Assembly (NCBI GenBank): GCA_017550025.1
Contig: JAFYLU010000085.1
Span: forward strand, 1 to 32,822
From: Bacteroidales bacterium
Lineage (GTDB): Bacteria; Bacteroidota; Bacteroidia; Bacteroidales; UBA932
Direction: 5' to 3'
Length of the DNA stretch: 32,822 nt
Within the stretch, counting starts at the first letter, position 1. Each line of letters opens with the position of its first letter. Positions 32,747 through 32,822 of the stretch are shown here, piece by piece. The position numbers and the translations under genes were made by a program. The notes below the pieces were generated by a model. That model saw nothing but the letters and a program-made list of their open reading frames with translations. It did no database searches and had not been told where the DNA came from.

Positions 32747-32822
32747 AAATAGTCTCAGACCTTCATTTCGTGTGTGAATTTATAGTTGTCTAGATTCATA
32801 ATTTTCTATAATTATATAAAAA

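Overview
The window looks like part of a chromosome from an anaerobic gut or rumen member of the order Bacteroidales. Support comes from the protein families (S9B dipeptidyl peptidase, GH95 fucosidase, golvesin-domain amidase, GGGtGRT protein, BspA-type leucine-rich repeats, FISUMP-type secreted protein) and from promoter-like TAnnTTTG boxes, the Bacteroidetes -7 element. Genus is uncertain; an Alistipes/Cryptobacteroides-like relative is only a guess.

Positions 1-24,600 are mostly ordinary core genome. The end of an ATP-type PEP carboxykinase is followed by a 450-base spacer full of palindromes. Next is a leftward block: dipeptidyl peptidase IV, a RecD-like helicase, the TrkH potassium channel subunit, and a membrane sensor-like protein translationally coupled to TrkH. 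A GH95 alpha-L-fucosidase diverges from that block and converges on a leftward TPR / HAD / metallo-hydrolase operon. A rightward five-gene operon follows: degenerate M28 peptidase homologue, lipid-exporter-type ABC transporter, VanZ-like protein, amidase-fold wall protein, cysteine desulfidase. It converges on uvrB. A strongly biased two-gene operon (NifU-like scaffold, GGGtGRT protein) closes the core part.

The most interesting region is about 24,500-29,300. Two adjacent, AT-rich genes each encode an N-terminal TIR-type domain fused to a long BspA-type LRR array, an arrangement reminiscent of an immune receptor without an NTPase. The second TIR keeps the glutamate expected of NAD-cleaving TIRs; the first has valine there. 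The pair lies directly behind the GGGtGRT gene. That gene's 3' end is repeated beyond the pair as two degenerate relics, each followed by its own hairpin. The last 12 codons of the intact gene use GTG and GCG, codons absent from its other 324 codons. The switch coincides with a 6 bp - 8 bp - 6 bp inverted repeat that recurs, extended, at the far end. This suggests a 4.6 kb islet that entered by site-specific recombination at the 3' end of a core gene. No integrase is present.

Positions 29,300-32,822 hold damaged accessory genes: a truncated envelope protein, a Sel1 fragment overlapping a secreted-type protein that has lost its signal peptide, a frameshifted SGNH hydrolase and an orphan C-terminal fragment.

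A second theme is palindromic repeats. Two long-arm cruciform elements with related cores sit just after stop codons, another long inverted repeat is embedded in frame inside the dipeptidyl peptidase gene, and a short dispersed-type repeat is inserted elsewhere in that same gene.
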